In this document: in pieces, positions 32,502-43,900 of the stretch
How the letters are laid out: each line of letters opens with the position of its first letter
Numbering within the stretch: position 1 is the stretch's first letter
NCBI GenBank assembly: GCA_018697195.1
Contig: JAGMWU010000108.1
Coordinates: 51,991-115,990 of the forward strand
Source of the DNA: Certhia americana
Taxonomy: Eukaryota; Chordata; Aves; Passeriformes; Certhiidae
Length of the DNA stretch: 64,000 nucleotides
Direction of reading: 5' to 3'
Notes under the pieces: model-generated
The model's database searches: none
The model's input: the letters and a program-made list of their open reading frames with translations, nothing else
What the model was told of the DNA's origin: nothing
Program-made: the position numbers and the translations under genes

Positions 32502-35136
32502 AGGACAGAAGAACAGTGCAAGGCACATGGACCTAGATGAGAATGGTGGCCCTTTTCCATGGAAAACAAGTCAGTGCCAGTTTCCTCATGTCAGTTTGGA
32601 GGAGGCAATTGAAACTCCAAAGGCAGCCAGGATCCTAGGTGGAGGCAGTTAGAGTCTGGGGGAAATCCTGAGATGTTCAGAATTTTAGCAGGAAGAATCA
32701 CAGACCAAGGAATAGGGCCCTGGACAGGAATGGTGGTCCTTCTCCATGAGAAACAGAACTCACTCTCTCAGTTTCCTGATGTCAGTTTGGAGGAGGCCTT
32801 TGGCACTCCAAGGGCAGCCAGGGTTCTAGGTGGTGGCAGCTTGGGTCTGGGAGAAATCTTCATGTGCCTCTTGGTATTTTACCAGGCAGAAGCCAGCTAC
32901 AGGCCACAGGCCACTGGTCACGAACAGGAGCCCTTTTCTGTGGGAAACAAAGCCAATCCCCCCAATTTCCTGATGTCGGTTTGGAAGACGCGTTTGTCAC
33001 TTCAAAAGCAGCCAGGGTTCTAGGTAGTGGCAGCTTATCTCTGGGAGAAATTCTGCGCCATTTGGAATTTTAGTTGGCAAAATGGCGACACAGGACCCTG
33101 GACATGAACGGTGGCTCTTTTACATGGGAAAAAAAAAAATTACCCACTCAGTTTCCTGACGTCAGTTTGGAGGTGGCATATGGCACTCCAGCATCAGCCA
33201 GGGTTCTAGGTGGTGGCAGCTTGGGTCTGGGAGAAGTCGTATGCAATTCAGAATTTTAGAAGGCAGAAGTGCAGTCCAAGGCACATGCACCTAGACACAA
33301 GTGGTGGCCCTTATCTATGGGAAGAAAAACTCAGCCCCCAGTTTCCTGATGTCAGTGTGGAGGAGGCATTTGGCACTCCAACATCAGCCAGAGTTCTAGG
33401 TGGCTGCTTGGGCTTGAGAGTAATGCTGCTTCATTCAGATTTTTAGCAGGCAGAATCATGGACCAAGACACAGGGCCCTGACAGGAACAGAAGCCTTTTC
33501 CATGAGAAACAAAACTTACCCCCCAGTTTCCTGATGTGAGTTTGGAGAAGGCCTTTGGTACTCCAAAGGCAGCCAGGGTTCTAGGTGGTGGCAGCTTGGG
33601 TCTGGGAGAAATCCTTCACCTTTCTGAATTTTAGCAGCTAGAATCCCACTTCCAACAAAAGGGCACAGGATATGAATGGTAGTCCTTTTCCATGGGAAAC
33701 AAAACTTGCCCACCCAGATTCCTGATGTCAGTTTTGAGAAGGCTTTGGGCACTCCAAAGGCAACCAGAGCTTTAGGTGGTTGCAACATGGGCCTGGGAGA
33801 ATTCTTGTGCCGTTCAGAATTTCAGCAGGCAGAAGTCCACTCTCGGCCACAAGCGCCTGGTCACGAATGGTGGCCATTTTCATAGGAAACAAAACTCACC
33901 CACCAAGTTTCCTGATGTCATTTTGGGGAAAGGCATTTGACACTCCAAAGGAGACCTGAGTTCTAGGTGGCAGCAGCTTGGGTATGGGAGAAATCCTACA
34001 CGGCTCAGAATTTTGGCAGCAAGATTCCAGCTCGTGGCCATAGGCAACTCGCAAGATTGGTGGCCATTAACCATGGGAAAAATATTCACACCCCCACCAG
34101 ATTCCTCATGCCTTGGAGGAGGCATTTGGCACTACAAGGGCAGCCAGGGTTCTAGGTGGTGGCAGCTTGGGTCTGGGAGAAATCATGCAATGTTCTGACA
34201 TTTAGCAGGCAGAAGCCCAGGGCCCAGAAGAGGGACCTGGACACCAACAGGGCCCCATTTCCATGGTAAATAAAACTCACCCCCACAGATTCCTGATGTT
34301 TGGAGGAGGTGTATGACACTCCAACATCAGCCAGAGTTCTAGGTGGTGGCGGTTAGGGTCTGGGAGAAATCTTGTGTTGTTCGGAATTTTTACAGGCAGA
34401 ATCCCACATTTGGCCATAGACCTTTGGATATGAACAGTGGCCCTTTTTCATGGGAAACAAAATTCACCCGCCCAGTTTCCTGATATCAGTTTGGAGGAGG
34501 CATTTGGCACGCCAATGGCAGCCAGAGATGTGGTGGTGGCAGCTGGGAGAAATCTTGTGCTGTTCAGAATCTAACAGGCAGAATTCCACTGCTGACCACA
34601 GTCCGCTGGTCACAAACAGTAACTTATTTCTATGGGAAACAAAACACACCTCCACAGTTTCCTGAGGTCAGTTTGGATGTGGAATTTGGTACTCTAAAGA
34701 AAGCCAGGGTTCTCGGAAGTGGCATCTTGGGTCTGGGAGAAATCCTGTGCTGTTCAGAATTTTAGCAGGCAGAAGCCCACTGCTGGCCCCTGGTGCCTGC
34801 AGATGAACAGTGGCCAGGAACAGGGACCTTGACAAGAACGGTGGCCCTTTTCCCAGTAAAGCAAAATTCAGCTGTCCAGTCCCCTGGTGTCAGTATGGAG
34901 GAGGCCTTTATCAATTCAAAGGCAGCCAGGGTTCTCAGCGGTGGCAACCTGAGTCTGGGAGAAATCCCGCACCATTCAGAATTTTAGCAGGCTGAAGAGT
35001 GGTCCAAGACACAGGGCCCTGGACACAAACTATGGTCCCATTCCATGGGAAACAAAAGTCATCTCCCCAGTTTCCTGACGTCAGTTTGGAAGAGGCGTTT
35101 GGAACTCCAAAAGCAGCCAGAGTTCTTGGTGGTGAC
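32502..35136. repeat. ~190-bp tandem array, central arm (14 units)
   Basis: The word TTTCCTGATGTCAGTTTGG or a close variant recurs at about 32581, 32772, 32966, 33152, 33342, 33527, 33718, 33908, 34102, 34290, 34476, 34658, 34880 and 35071. Spacing is 182-194 bp, with one 222-bp interval where part of a unit is duplicated. Each unit also has CATGGGAAACAAAACTC, GGAGGAGGCATTTGGCACTC, GTTCTAGGTGGTGGCAGC, TTGGGTCTGGGAGAAATC and TTCAGAATTTTAGCAGGCAG. Units are perhaps 80-90% alike. No gene is present. Confidence 0.95.
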
Positions 35137-35920
35137 TGTTGAGTTGTTAGCGGTGTTTCAAATAGACAAAGGCAGGAATTGGTGCTATAAAGTTATTTAT
35201 TGTATAAAAGCATCAGTCTGTGAGTGCATCAGTCTGAAGGTGAGAGTCTGAGTTGCTAAGGTGTCCATTTTCAGGACAATGTCCCTGCCGGCAGCTGGAT
35301 TCCCCGAGGCCTCCCTGCCTCAGGGCCCCAGGCAGCAACCCCAGTTCTTCTTTCTTCTATTCTACTTTCTTCTTCCATGTGGATGCGTGAATGTGAGAGT
35401 GCATGTAGGTAAAACAAAAGCAAGCAGTGACAGATGAAAGCAGGTCTCAGATGAGGGCTTTTATTCCTGAATTATCTGATCAGCTAAAAACACAATTCTA
35501 AAACAATCTCTCTGCACCTAATATAATTTTACTTTAAAATGTGAAATACAGTGTCAGTTCTTATGCATCTTTTGCATCATACATATATTTGTGCATCTGC
35601 ATACATGTTCTGTCTACGTTCATGGCTCTGTCTATGAATGCAAAACAATATTCTGTTATATTTTAGTTATGTCTAGAGAAGCCCTGAACTTTTAAGTGGA
35701 ACTTAGGGCACTCTGCTTCTACTAAGGCATTTAAAAGGCATAAAATATATTTCTACTTACTTAGACTTAATTATAACTTATTTAAGTCTAAAACTTACAT
35801 ATCTACCTCATGCTTATGAGGCCTAATACATTTTTTTTCTCTAAAAGTTTTAATTCAAATTCTACATTCTTTTCCCCCTCTGAGGGACTCAGTGGTGGTC
35901 TAACTTCTTGATTTCCAACA
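35137..35920 (-). mobile_element. LTR-like insertion in the array
   Basis: A 784-bp non-array block begins TGTTGAGTTG and ends TTTCCAACA. On the minus strand it carries AATAAA near its 3' end (about 35190), consistent with a minus-strand LTR. No matching target duplication was found: the array ends at GGTGGTGAC on one side and resumes at AGGCACAGTG on the other, with the unit portion between missing. It therefore probably marks a deletion or recombination as well as an insertion. Confidence 0.6.
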
Positions 35921-36775
35921 AGGCACAGTGTCCTGGACATGAACAGTAGCCTTTAACCATGATAAACAAAACTCACACTCCAAGTTTCCGGATGTCAGTT
36001 TGGAGGAGGCATTTGGCACTCCAAAGGAAGCCAGGGTCCTAGGTGGTGGCAGCTTGGGTCTGTGCAAAATCTTGTGTCATTTGGAATTTTAGCAGGCAGA
36101 AAACACCTCCCAGCCACAGGCCCCTGGGTATGAATGGTAGCCCTTTTTCATGGGAAACAAAACTCACCCCCCAGTTTCCTGATGTCAGTTTTGAGAAAGT
36201 ATTTGGCACTCCAAATGTAGCCAGAGTTATAAAGGTGGCTATATGGGTCTGGAAGTCATCTTGCAAGGTTCGGAATTTTAGCAGGCAGAATCCCATTTCC
36301 AGCCATAGGCCCCTGGACAAGAAAGGATGCCCTTTTCCCTGGGAAGCAAAACCCACTCCCCAGTTTCCTTATGTCAGTTTAGGGGAGGTATTTGTCACTC
36401 CAAAGGCAGCCAGGGTTCTAGGTGGTAGCAGCTTGGGTCTGGGAGAAATCCTGCCCTGTTTGGAATTCTAGCAGGAAGAAGTGTAGTCCGAGGCACAGGG
36501 ACACGGACAGGAATGGTGGTCCATTTCCCTGTAAACAAAAACTCACCCTCCCCTGTTTCCTGACGTCAATTTGCAGGAGGTGTTTGGCATTGCAAAGGCA
36601 GCCAGGGTTTTAGGTGGTAGCCCCTTGGGTCTAGGAGAAATCCTGTGCCATTCAGAATTTTAGCAGGCATGAGGCGTTTTGGCACTCCAAAGTAATCCAG
36701 GGTTCTAGGTGGTGGCAGCTTGGGTCTGGGAAAAGTCATGTGCAATTCAGAATTTTAGAAGACAGAAGACCAGTC
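35921..36775. repeat. ~190-bp tandem array, right arm
   Basis: Four more units (core words near 35986, 36174, 36364, 36556) and one shortened unit, in which the segment between GCAGGCA and GGCACTCCAAAG is missing. The array ends near 36775. Confidence 0.92.
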
Positions 36776-36779
36776 CTGG

Positions 36780-39700
36780 CTACGATTTAAGGCTGAAGAG
36801 TTGCTAAGGCCAGCAGAGAAGACAGACAAGGCAAGCATCACTTATTGTGAACTTTGAGAATGAGCACTCTCCACAAACTAAAATTTAAACAAGGCAAAAA
36901 AACAAAAAAAAACCCCAAAAAACAAGAAAAGCAAAATTTAAGTTTTGAAAGTGTGAATATTTAGAGAGTCAGTCTATTCAGGCTGTGTAGAGCAGGTTCA
37001 TAGCAAGGTCCTTGGAACAAAAGTACAGCAGACTAAAACCAGCTTGGTCTTCAGATGGTATTTTTCTAACACAGGAAACTGTGGACATGGCTCTGGAACA
37101 ATGTGAGGTGTTACTAAAGCAAAATACAAAAACTGACTGGTGGAAAGGCAGGGAATACACTTTAAAATACAAATAAAATTTTGAATTGGTTGGCAGCAGT
37201 GCCACTGCCAAACAATAAACGTCAGTACACAAACGGCTCAGACAGAGCTGTTCCATTCCCCGCTCAATCTCAACACAAGCACAAGACCAAGTATTAAAAA
37301 GTATGTTTCTTTAGTATGCTTTTTTTTAAGCCCCACAGCTGAGTTTTCCCCACTTCTGTCTGCATATCTAACTTTTCTTAGGACTTTTATACTGCCTCCC
37401 ATTATCCCACCATCCAAGGCTTCCCATGTGAAGGTCAGCAGTAAAAGGCAATCCTCAGCAGGCTTGCAGTTCCATGTGCTTGTCATTGGAGGTCCAACTC
37501 TGCTTGGCATCAAAGTGCTTTGGAGACTGAAGGCGTTGGCTTTATCTCCAGAAGTCACAGCTTTAAACGCACCATCAAAAAGTAATGCTTCTTACTAAAA
37601 GGAAAAGCAAGCATGGGAATCAGTAGCCATTTGTTTAGATCCACTGTTCTGGAACTAAAGTTCCTTGTTCCTAAGTAAATGCTCCCATGGTTTTGAAGGG
37701 GCATGTATTCCCTCCAACACAGCTTCTTTATACATAAACATGAGAAAGTGTTAGCTCCAGCACTATTTTAACCCAATTGACTGCATGATGTGTGATAAAC
37801 AACTGCTTGAGAAGTTTTGGAACCCTGAAGGTCAGTTTTATTGACTTAACAGCCCTGAAAAGGGAAAAAAAAAGGGGATAGGAGTAGAAGGGAAAAAAAA
37901 AAAAAGACTGAAGCCAAATTAAATTCTATTTCAGGTGAATTTATTGAATTATAAAGAACCTGCCAGCTCCACTGTACTTACAAAGGTTTCCAAGAGGATC
38001 TAGAGCTATTACTGCTACTGAGCCACACATTAAAAATGCATAAACAAACCAAACCAACCACATCCATTATGTTAACTGCAAAAACACCATTTAACTTATA
38101 GGACTTTGAGACATGCTCAAACATAAGGAAAAATGCTTCCCAACCACTGATCTCTAAAGCAAGATTCTCATTTTTCCCTCTGATGTAGCTATGCCTGAAG
38201 ATCAGGAATCCTTATGCCACTCTTCATAGAACTTGGTTTCTGTTCTTCAATAGACATGGTTTATCAATCAGGATTTTAATTACAAGGTTACTTAGAATTG
38301 CAAGGCATTAAAGTAATCTTAAAGTGCACAATGGTTGTTGTTGGTTCCATTTGATACTTTTGCGAGGTGTTATTGCTGCCAGATGCGTGCATAAAATCCT
38401 GTAATCTTTGGAGCCATGATCCAAGCAAAGTCAAACTTCCCAGAGCACTGTCACTATTCACATCTCAAGCAGCACTGTAGCAACAGCACCTCCTGAAAGC
38501 ATCACACTGGTGTTCTCATCTTCCTGCCTATGACTCAAAGAATGATTTCAGTCAATTTTGTCCATTCAGCTGCAAGAACAAATAGTAATGCTCCCTAAAT
38601 TCTCTCATCCACCTTTCCATTCCCCTCTCCACCCACAGAAGAGATCATGAATTCTCTGAGACAAGGGGAGGAGAGAGCCTATCTCCCAAGTCAGTCAGGT
38701 TCATTTCCAAGCATATTCCAGCTGTGTGTCACATCCTGAAGTTCTACATTACAATTCCACAATGACAAAGGGACATGGCCTGCGGGCTCACATGCCTGGA
38801 TGCACAGTTCCCACTGGCAATGGTGGCTCTGCCAGTCTCATTCACAAGCCTACAGTAACATTTACTTGATATTGAGCTGCACGCATTATTTAAAGTTTGG
38901 GGAAGAATTTATTCACTTGAGTGCCAGTGACCCTTCTCAGAGTTTTCACTGGTGAATGTTTGCTCATCAGCAGCCCAATGCTGTAACACTCACTTGTATA
39001 CTATCAACTAAGATTCAGAGTTACTCTAAGCACAGAAACTAAAACTCCAGAAACTAAGTCAGTATCAAATCGAGTAGCAGAGAAGCTGCTAATAGCATTT
39101 CAGAGGGGAAAAAACCAAACCAAAACAACCAAAAACCATTGAAATATCTCCATTGTACAAAAAAAGGAAATCTATCAACTTTATGTTTAAAAGAGAAACA
39201 CGTAACTTTATTCCTACTGCAAGGGCTACAAAAACAAAACCAAAGAGAAGCCCAAGCACCATTCATGCATGAGAAACTACCTTCTAGCAAGAAGTCTTTT
39301 ATGGAGTATGTGCTACTCTAATGTGAGCTGGCATCAGATCTGCAAGGTCTTGCTCCACATGTCAGCAAGACTGTCAGAGGCACATCACACAGCCACACTG
39401 CTCTCCTCAAACGAAAAAAAAAAAAAAAACATCCTCTCACACTTACAAAACAAGCTACAGAGCTGCTCACTGCAAAGCAGCAGCTCCTCTGGGAATTTAA
39501 AACTTTATCATCATATCAAGGAAATTCTCATAAACACTGAGATTTGTAGCTGAGCCATGCTGAGAACACATTCAGCTCAAGCAGCACACACAAGTGTCAC
39601 CCGTGCTGACATCCAAGGTCAGAATCAGATGCTTAGGTGTTGAGACAGTAGGTCAGATATAAACTTTTTAACAGTTTCATATTTGCAGGTAAGATTAAGA

Positions 39701-40640
39701 GCAAGTCTTCAAAAGTGCAATTACCCTGGTGCTTCTACACATAAAGAAGCCCAGACTGCCACACCTGCTACACTGCATCCAGCCATGGGCTGAACTGGTC
39801 AAATCCAGTGCAAAACAACAGCAAGGCCCCACTCCGCAGAAATCAAGGATTGTGAGGAGAGGTTTACAGAACACTTTCAGGCATAGCAGAATATCCTTCC
39901 TTGCCAGCAGGATGGCTGAACAAGCTGCACCCAGCAACACTTCCAACCCTTCAGAGAATTTCATTCAGATAATGCCACAGTAATGGAACTGTGGAACACA
40001 TTTATCAAGATACCTATGTAACTCAGGAAAGCTCAGAGGGGTTTTTCCTATGTCACTTTTGCTGAGGTGAGCAGGAATTATTTATTGACTTGACTAAGTG
40101 ATGATCAAACCCCTAGTTACACATTACCAAAGTGTTTCAAAGGTATTCACTAGGAGCTACATGATAATTTAAACACTGAACAGAAAACCTTTGTGCTTCT
40201 TTTGTGAACTAAAATCTGACTTAAATCCTCTTACTGCAAGCCAGCAAGATGCTTGGCTTTGCAAAGATGGTACAGGAAAAGGGATTCCATGTGGATTCCT
40301 TAAAAATGGAACACAGTGTAACAAAAGACAACTATGATAATTCTAGTAGCCAGAACATCTCTACAAAATTCTCTGGACCATGAACTAGCTGCAGAAGACT
40401 CAAAACAACAAAGGCAGAGAGATTTCCAGCTGGAAGTGTACTGAAAGACAGAAGTAAGACCATCGAGTACAAATTGACACAGCTATTGTGACACAGAAAA
40501 ATCATAGTTGATAACAGAGTTATCTGGTTCCATTTTATCTGTGACAGTTTTAGAGCCTGTAACATCCTGGACTTAAATTAGTTCAGTAAGCTGGTGCTTT
40601 TCTCCTAAACAGATTAGGACTGATTGTTGTTAGACACCAA
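36780..40640. other. Downstream flank of BPGM, no gene recognised
   Basis: This AT-rich, apparently single-copy sequence lies 3' of BPGM. Minus-strand open frames (e.g. 37238-37558) show no known domain. The sequence could include alternative long 3' UTR, since further minus-strand AATAAA signals occur (for example near 39207 and 37846). I see no neighbour gene exon. Confidence 0.45.
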
Positions 40641-40642
40641 TG

Positions 40643-40650
40643 CCTTTATT
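40643..40650 (-). terminator. Candidate BPGM polyadenylation signal
   Basis: The minus strand reads AATAAA here, about 290 nt after the BPGM stop codon. It is the first such signal downstream and would give a short 3' UTR. Other signals further on are possible. Confidence 0.5.
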
Positions 40651-40933
40651 TCTCTACTGGGCCATCCTCAGTGTGGATCCGGCACAGACTGCCCTGCAAG
40701 TCTCCATTACCTGAATCATCTCTTCCTTTTCCAGTATGGTAAACCTCATGCTGCAATCTAAATTCCAGTTTTTGAAAAGGCAGAGGGTTAAACTACCAAC
40801 CCGAGACTCAACAACTGTCCCTTCCAATTATTTAGTGCTTGAAATTGAGACATTCACACAGTGCAACCTAGCAGTCATACACACATTGTCACTTATTACC
40901 ACACTGAATGCAGCTGTGTTAGACAGTGGGATT

Positions 40934-43900
40934 TTACTTCTCAACAGATTTTACTTTCCCTTGATCTTCCACTTTTTTGATGGCAGCTTGGATAGCTTCT
41001 TGATCGCCCAGAAACTGGTGAGGGCCCATAGGGTGCAAATTCTCATCAAGTTCAAGAAGTATGGGCACACCAGTAGGGAGGGTGACATTGATGATATCCT
41101 CATCAGAGATGCCTGCCAAAGAAAAACAAAACAGAGTTACATCTCCAGTTTCCTCATTGCTTATTGCCTTATTTCTGAGGTTACCTAGTCTTCAAACAGT
41201 CAAGGACACCTTCCAGCCTCCCTCAACACCACCAGCCACTCAAGGGTCAGTTCCCAGCTAGGCTACAGCTTGGGCAGTGCTTCAGGAACAGCTGAAGGAG
41301 AGAATTCCCATCAAGGTGAAGAGAGTTTCTTCACTTTTTCAGCCTACACGTGTGAAATAAACAGGAAGAGATTGCCCTGGAGACTACACTGTTCCTTTAA
41401 TACAGGACATATAGTACAATAGGCTCCCCTCCATAATTTCCCAACTCACACTGCACAAGAGATGAGAGTCCACATGTGCTACCCCAACACAAAATAACCT
41501 CTGCTATGCAGCTGATACAGACTCTTTAAAAAGGCAGGATAACAAGGTTAATTTTTCTCTTAAATTTTCTGGGCAACTCTTATCACACAAACTCTCATAA
41601 AAATGAGTATTTAATTCTTCTTGTGTGAGAATCACTCTTTGCTCACACCTGATTTCTCACAAGCAAGTTTATAGCAGGGTCTGCTGTACTGTTCTCAGAA
41701 TTGCTACATACAGGATATTCATTTCTACTTTCAAATGAGGGGAAGAAAAAGGAGGCGGAAAGTCAACTTACATTGCTTGGAGTATTTTTCTTTTTTCCAG
41801 TTAACTAAAGGAATGCGTACTTGGAAACAAAGTTTATTTAATGCAACATTTAATTAAAATATTCTGGGCTCTCATCTCAATGAAATTGATGGTTGTTTTT
41901 ATATCAAACACACATCCAAAGCCTCAAAGTGAATTTCGAGACATCCTGGCAAAGTTTCCACACAAAGTCTAAATAGTTGCATTAAAAGCAGTGATTAAAA
42001 GCAGTGATCCCTCAAAAAAAATCAGGCAAAAGAAAGCTAGTGTCATTTGGAATATCAAGATTTCTTTTTTCCTCCCCTTTTTAGAAGCACTGAGGTGCCA
42101 GCAGAAGCCTGCTGTTGTGAAGCAGGGCTGCTTTTCGCCTAGAAAATGCACACAACCAAGCTTCTAAAGTGATGACAGAATATGAACTAGACCAAGGTGC
42201 ACCAAGCAAACATTCTCCTGGAGCAGATGACAAAACACATGGTCCTCAGAACACATGGGTGCAAATTTACCAGAGATTTTAACAGTAAGTAGAAAAGCAG
42301 AGACATCATACTAACAGGAAAACAAGGGTCAAACAACTCAGCAACAGTGGGATTGTAACAGGTCAGAAAAAACAGAACTATTCATGAGGTGAGGATCATA
42401 TGACCTTGCCCAGAGACTACACCAGCACCCAACTTCTTCAATGACCTATTCTTGCTTTATGCTCAGCATCTGGATGAGCCCTAAGTTTCAGAAGAACACC
42501 AGAAACAAGCCTTTGCAAAAAAACTTACACCTTGAGCATCAGTCCATTGAAACAAGTCAGCCAGCTTAACACACTCAGACAGCTTAAGCAGTTGTTGCAT
42601 ACAAGGGACAAATAATTCACCTGATGTAGGCCACAGAATCAGACCTACAAGGAAAAAAACTCAAAGGACACCTCTAATTTAAAAATGGCACAGAAACGAC
42701 TGGGAAAAATACTGCATCCATTCACCAGGCACAAGCACTGTTCTCAAGGATTTTATTTGCAAAACAAGCAGTCAAACTGCTTGAGCTCTTATTTCAAGAA
42801 TTCTTAAGCATTGGATTTTAACAACCCCCACAACCACTACATATATTCCCAAAGAATCTGGGCCTAGGAAGTGTTCCAATCACCTCCTAAGTCCAGTCTC
42901 CCAGAATAAGCCATTCATAAACACACAAAGCAGATGAAGTCATGCAGGAGAGTTTAGGTAAACCACATAATGTGGTCAGGAGACATGATATTTAAAAGTT
43001 TCCTCTGGAGATGGATTAAACAAAACTAGCTGTAGCTACATGGATTCAGGAATGCTTTTTACTATTTTTACAGAACACAGAGTGACCACAATGTCAACGA
43101 GTATTGATTTAAAAAGCAAAACAGCACAGTCTAGGATAAACACAAAACAGCAAACATGATGGTTTTCTCCTCAGGACTCTTCCTCATACAGATGTGCTGC
43201 CCCACAGCTAGAAGTCTGGAAACACAAGCTGAAGTAAGATGAAAACCCTGAAGAAACAACAGTGTCCTGTTGCTGTGTATAGTATTTCTGTTCTTCAGGA
43301 AGCAAGGAGCTGAGCAGGCTGGTCACACAAGCTCTTTGGTTGCAGGGAGAGCCCACCAGAACATTCCCCAGCCAGCAGGCCAGGAGGACAGCAAAGGGAT
43401 CACACCGGCTGCAGTGTGAGCTAACTGCTATCCAGTTACTCCATGTGCTGTAACTATAACCAGCTGACCTTTTCCTGTGCTCCATCCCAGCTGGCCTGTG
43501 TCACAACCCAGCCTATGGCACAGGGAAGAAGGGTGAAATCAAGGCAAGATCTCAACTGCTGACTACAAGGTGCAATGGTAAATAAAGAACACTGAAGAAG
43601 CAACACTCTTACCTCCAGTTCAATACCAAAGCCTGGGTCTCAGCACTGCTGAAGTATTGTCCTGCTGGAAGGAGTCTTTACCCAAGAAAGTTTAAAACCC
43701 AGGTCCAACCTACTTACAGTCACAAGAACCCACAGTCATTACTGCAGTACTCAGGATGACTTCCTCAGGAGCACAGATAAAATGCTGACTAGGCAACTAC
43801 ATTCCTCAAGTGGACATCTCCCATGCTCTGTCCTAAGAACACTGTTCCTCACCTGTATAGCAGGAAGCAGTTAGGTACAAGAACACCACAGTAATTTGGC

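Larger units (their letters stand above)
21575..32507 (-). mobile_element. ERVK-type (class II) provirus inserted in satellite array
   Basis: Paired LTRs bound a minus-strand internal region in retroviral order: primer binding site, gag, protease/dUTPase, reverse transcriptase, RNase H, integrase, env, polypurine tract. The flanks AGGGCA (21575-21580) and AGGACA (32502-32507) form a 6-bp target duplication with one mismatch, the length typical of class II elements. Joining the flanks restores the local array sequence (TTTTAG-AGGGCA-GAAG). All genes carry stops and frameshifts, so the copy is not intact. Two other LTRs and possibly a third repeat later inserted into it. Confidence 0.9.

Noticed and set aside
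32502..36775. CRISPR-like regular repeats
   Set aside because: The repeat unit is about 190 bp with no unique spacers, in an animal genome; it is a tandem satellite.
37238..37558. 106-codon minus-strand frame downstream of BPGM
   Set aside because: Possible 3' UTR or intergenic; no domain and no splice signals linking it to BPGM.
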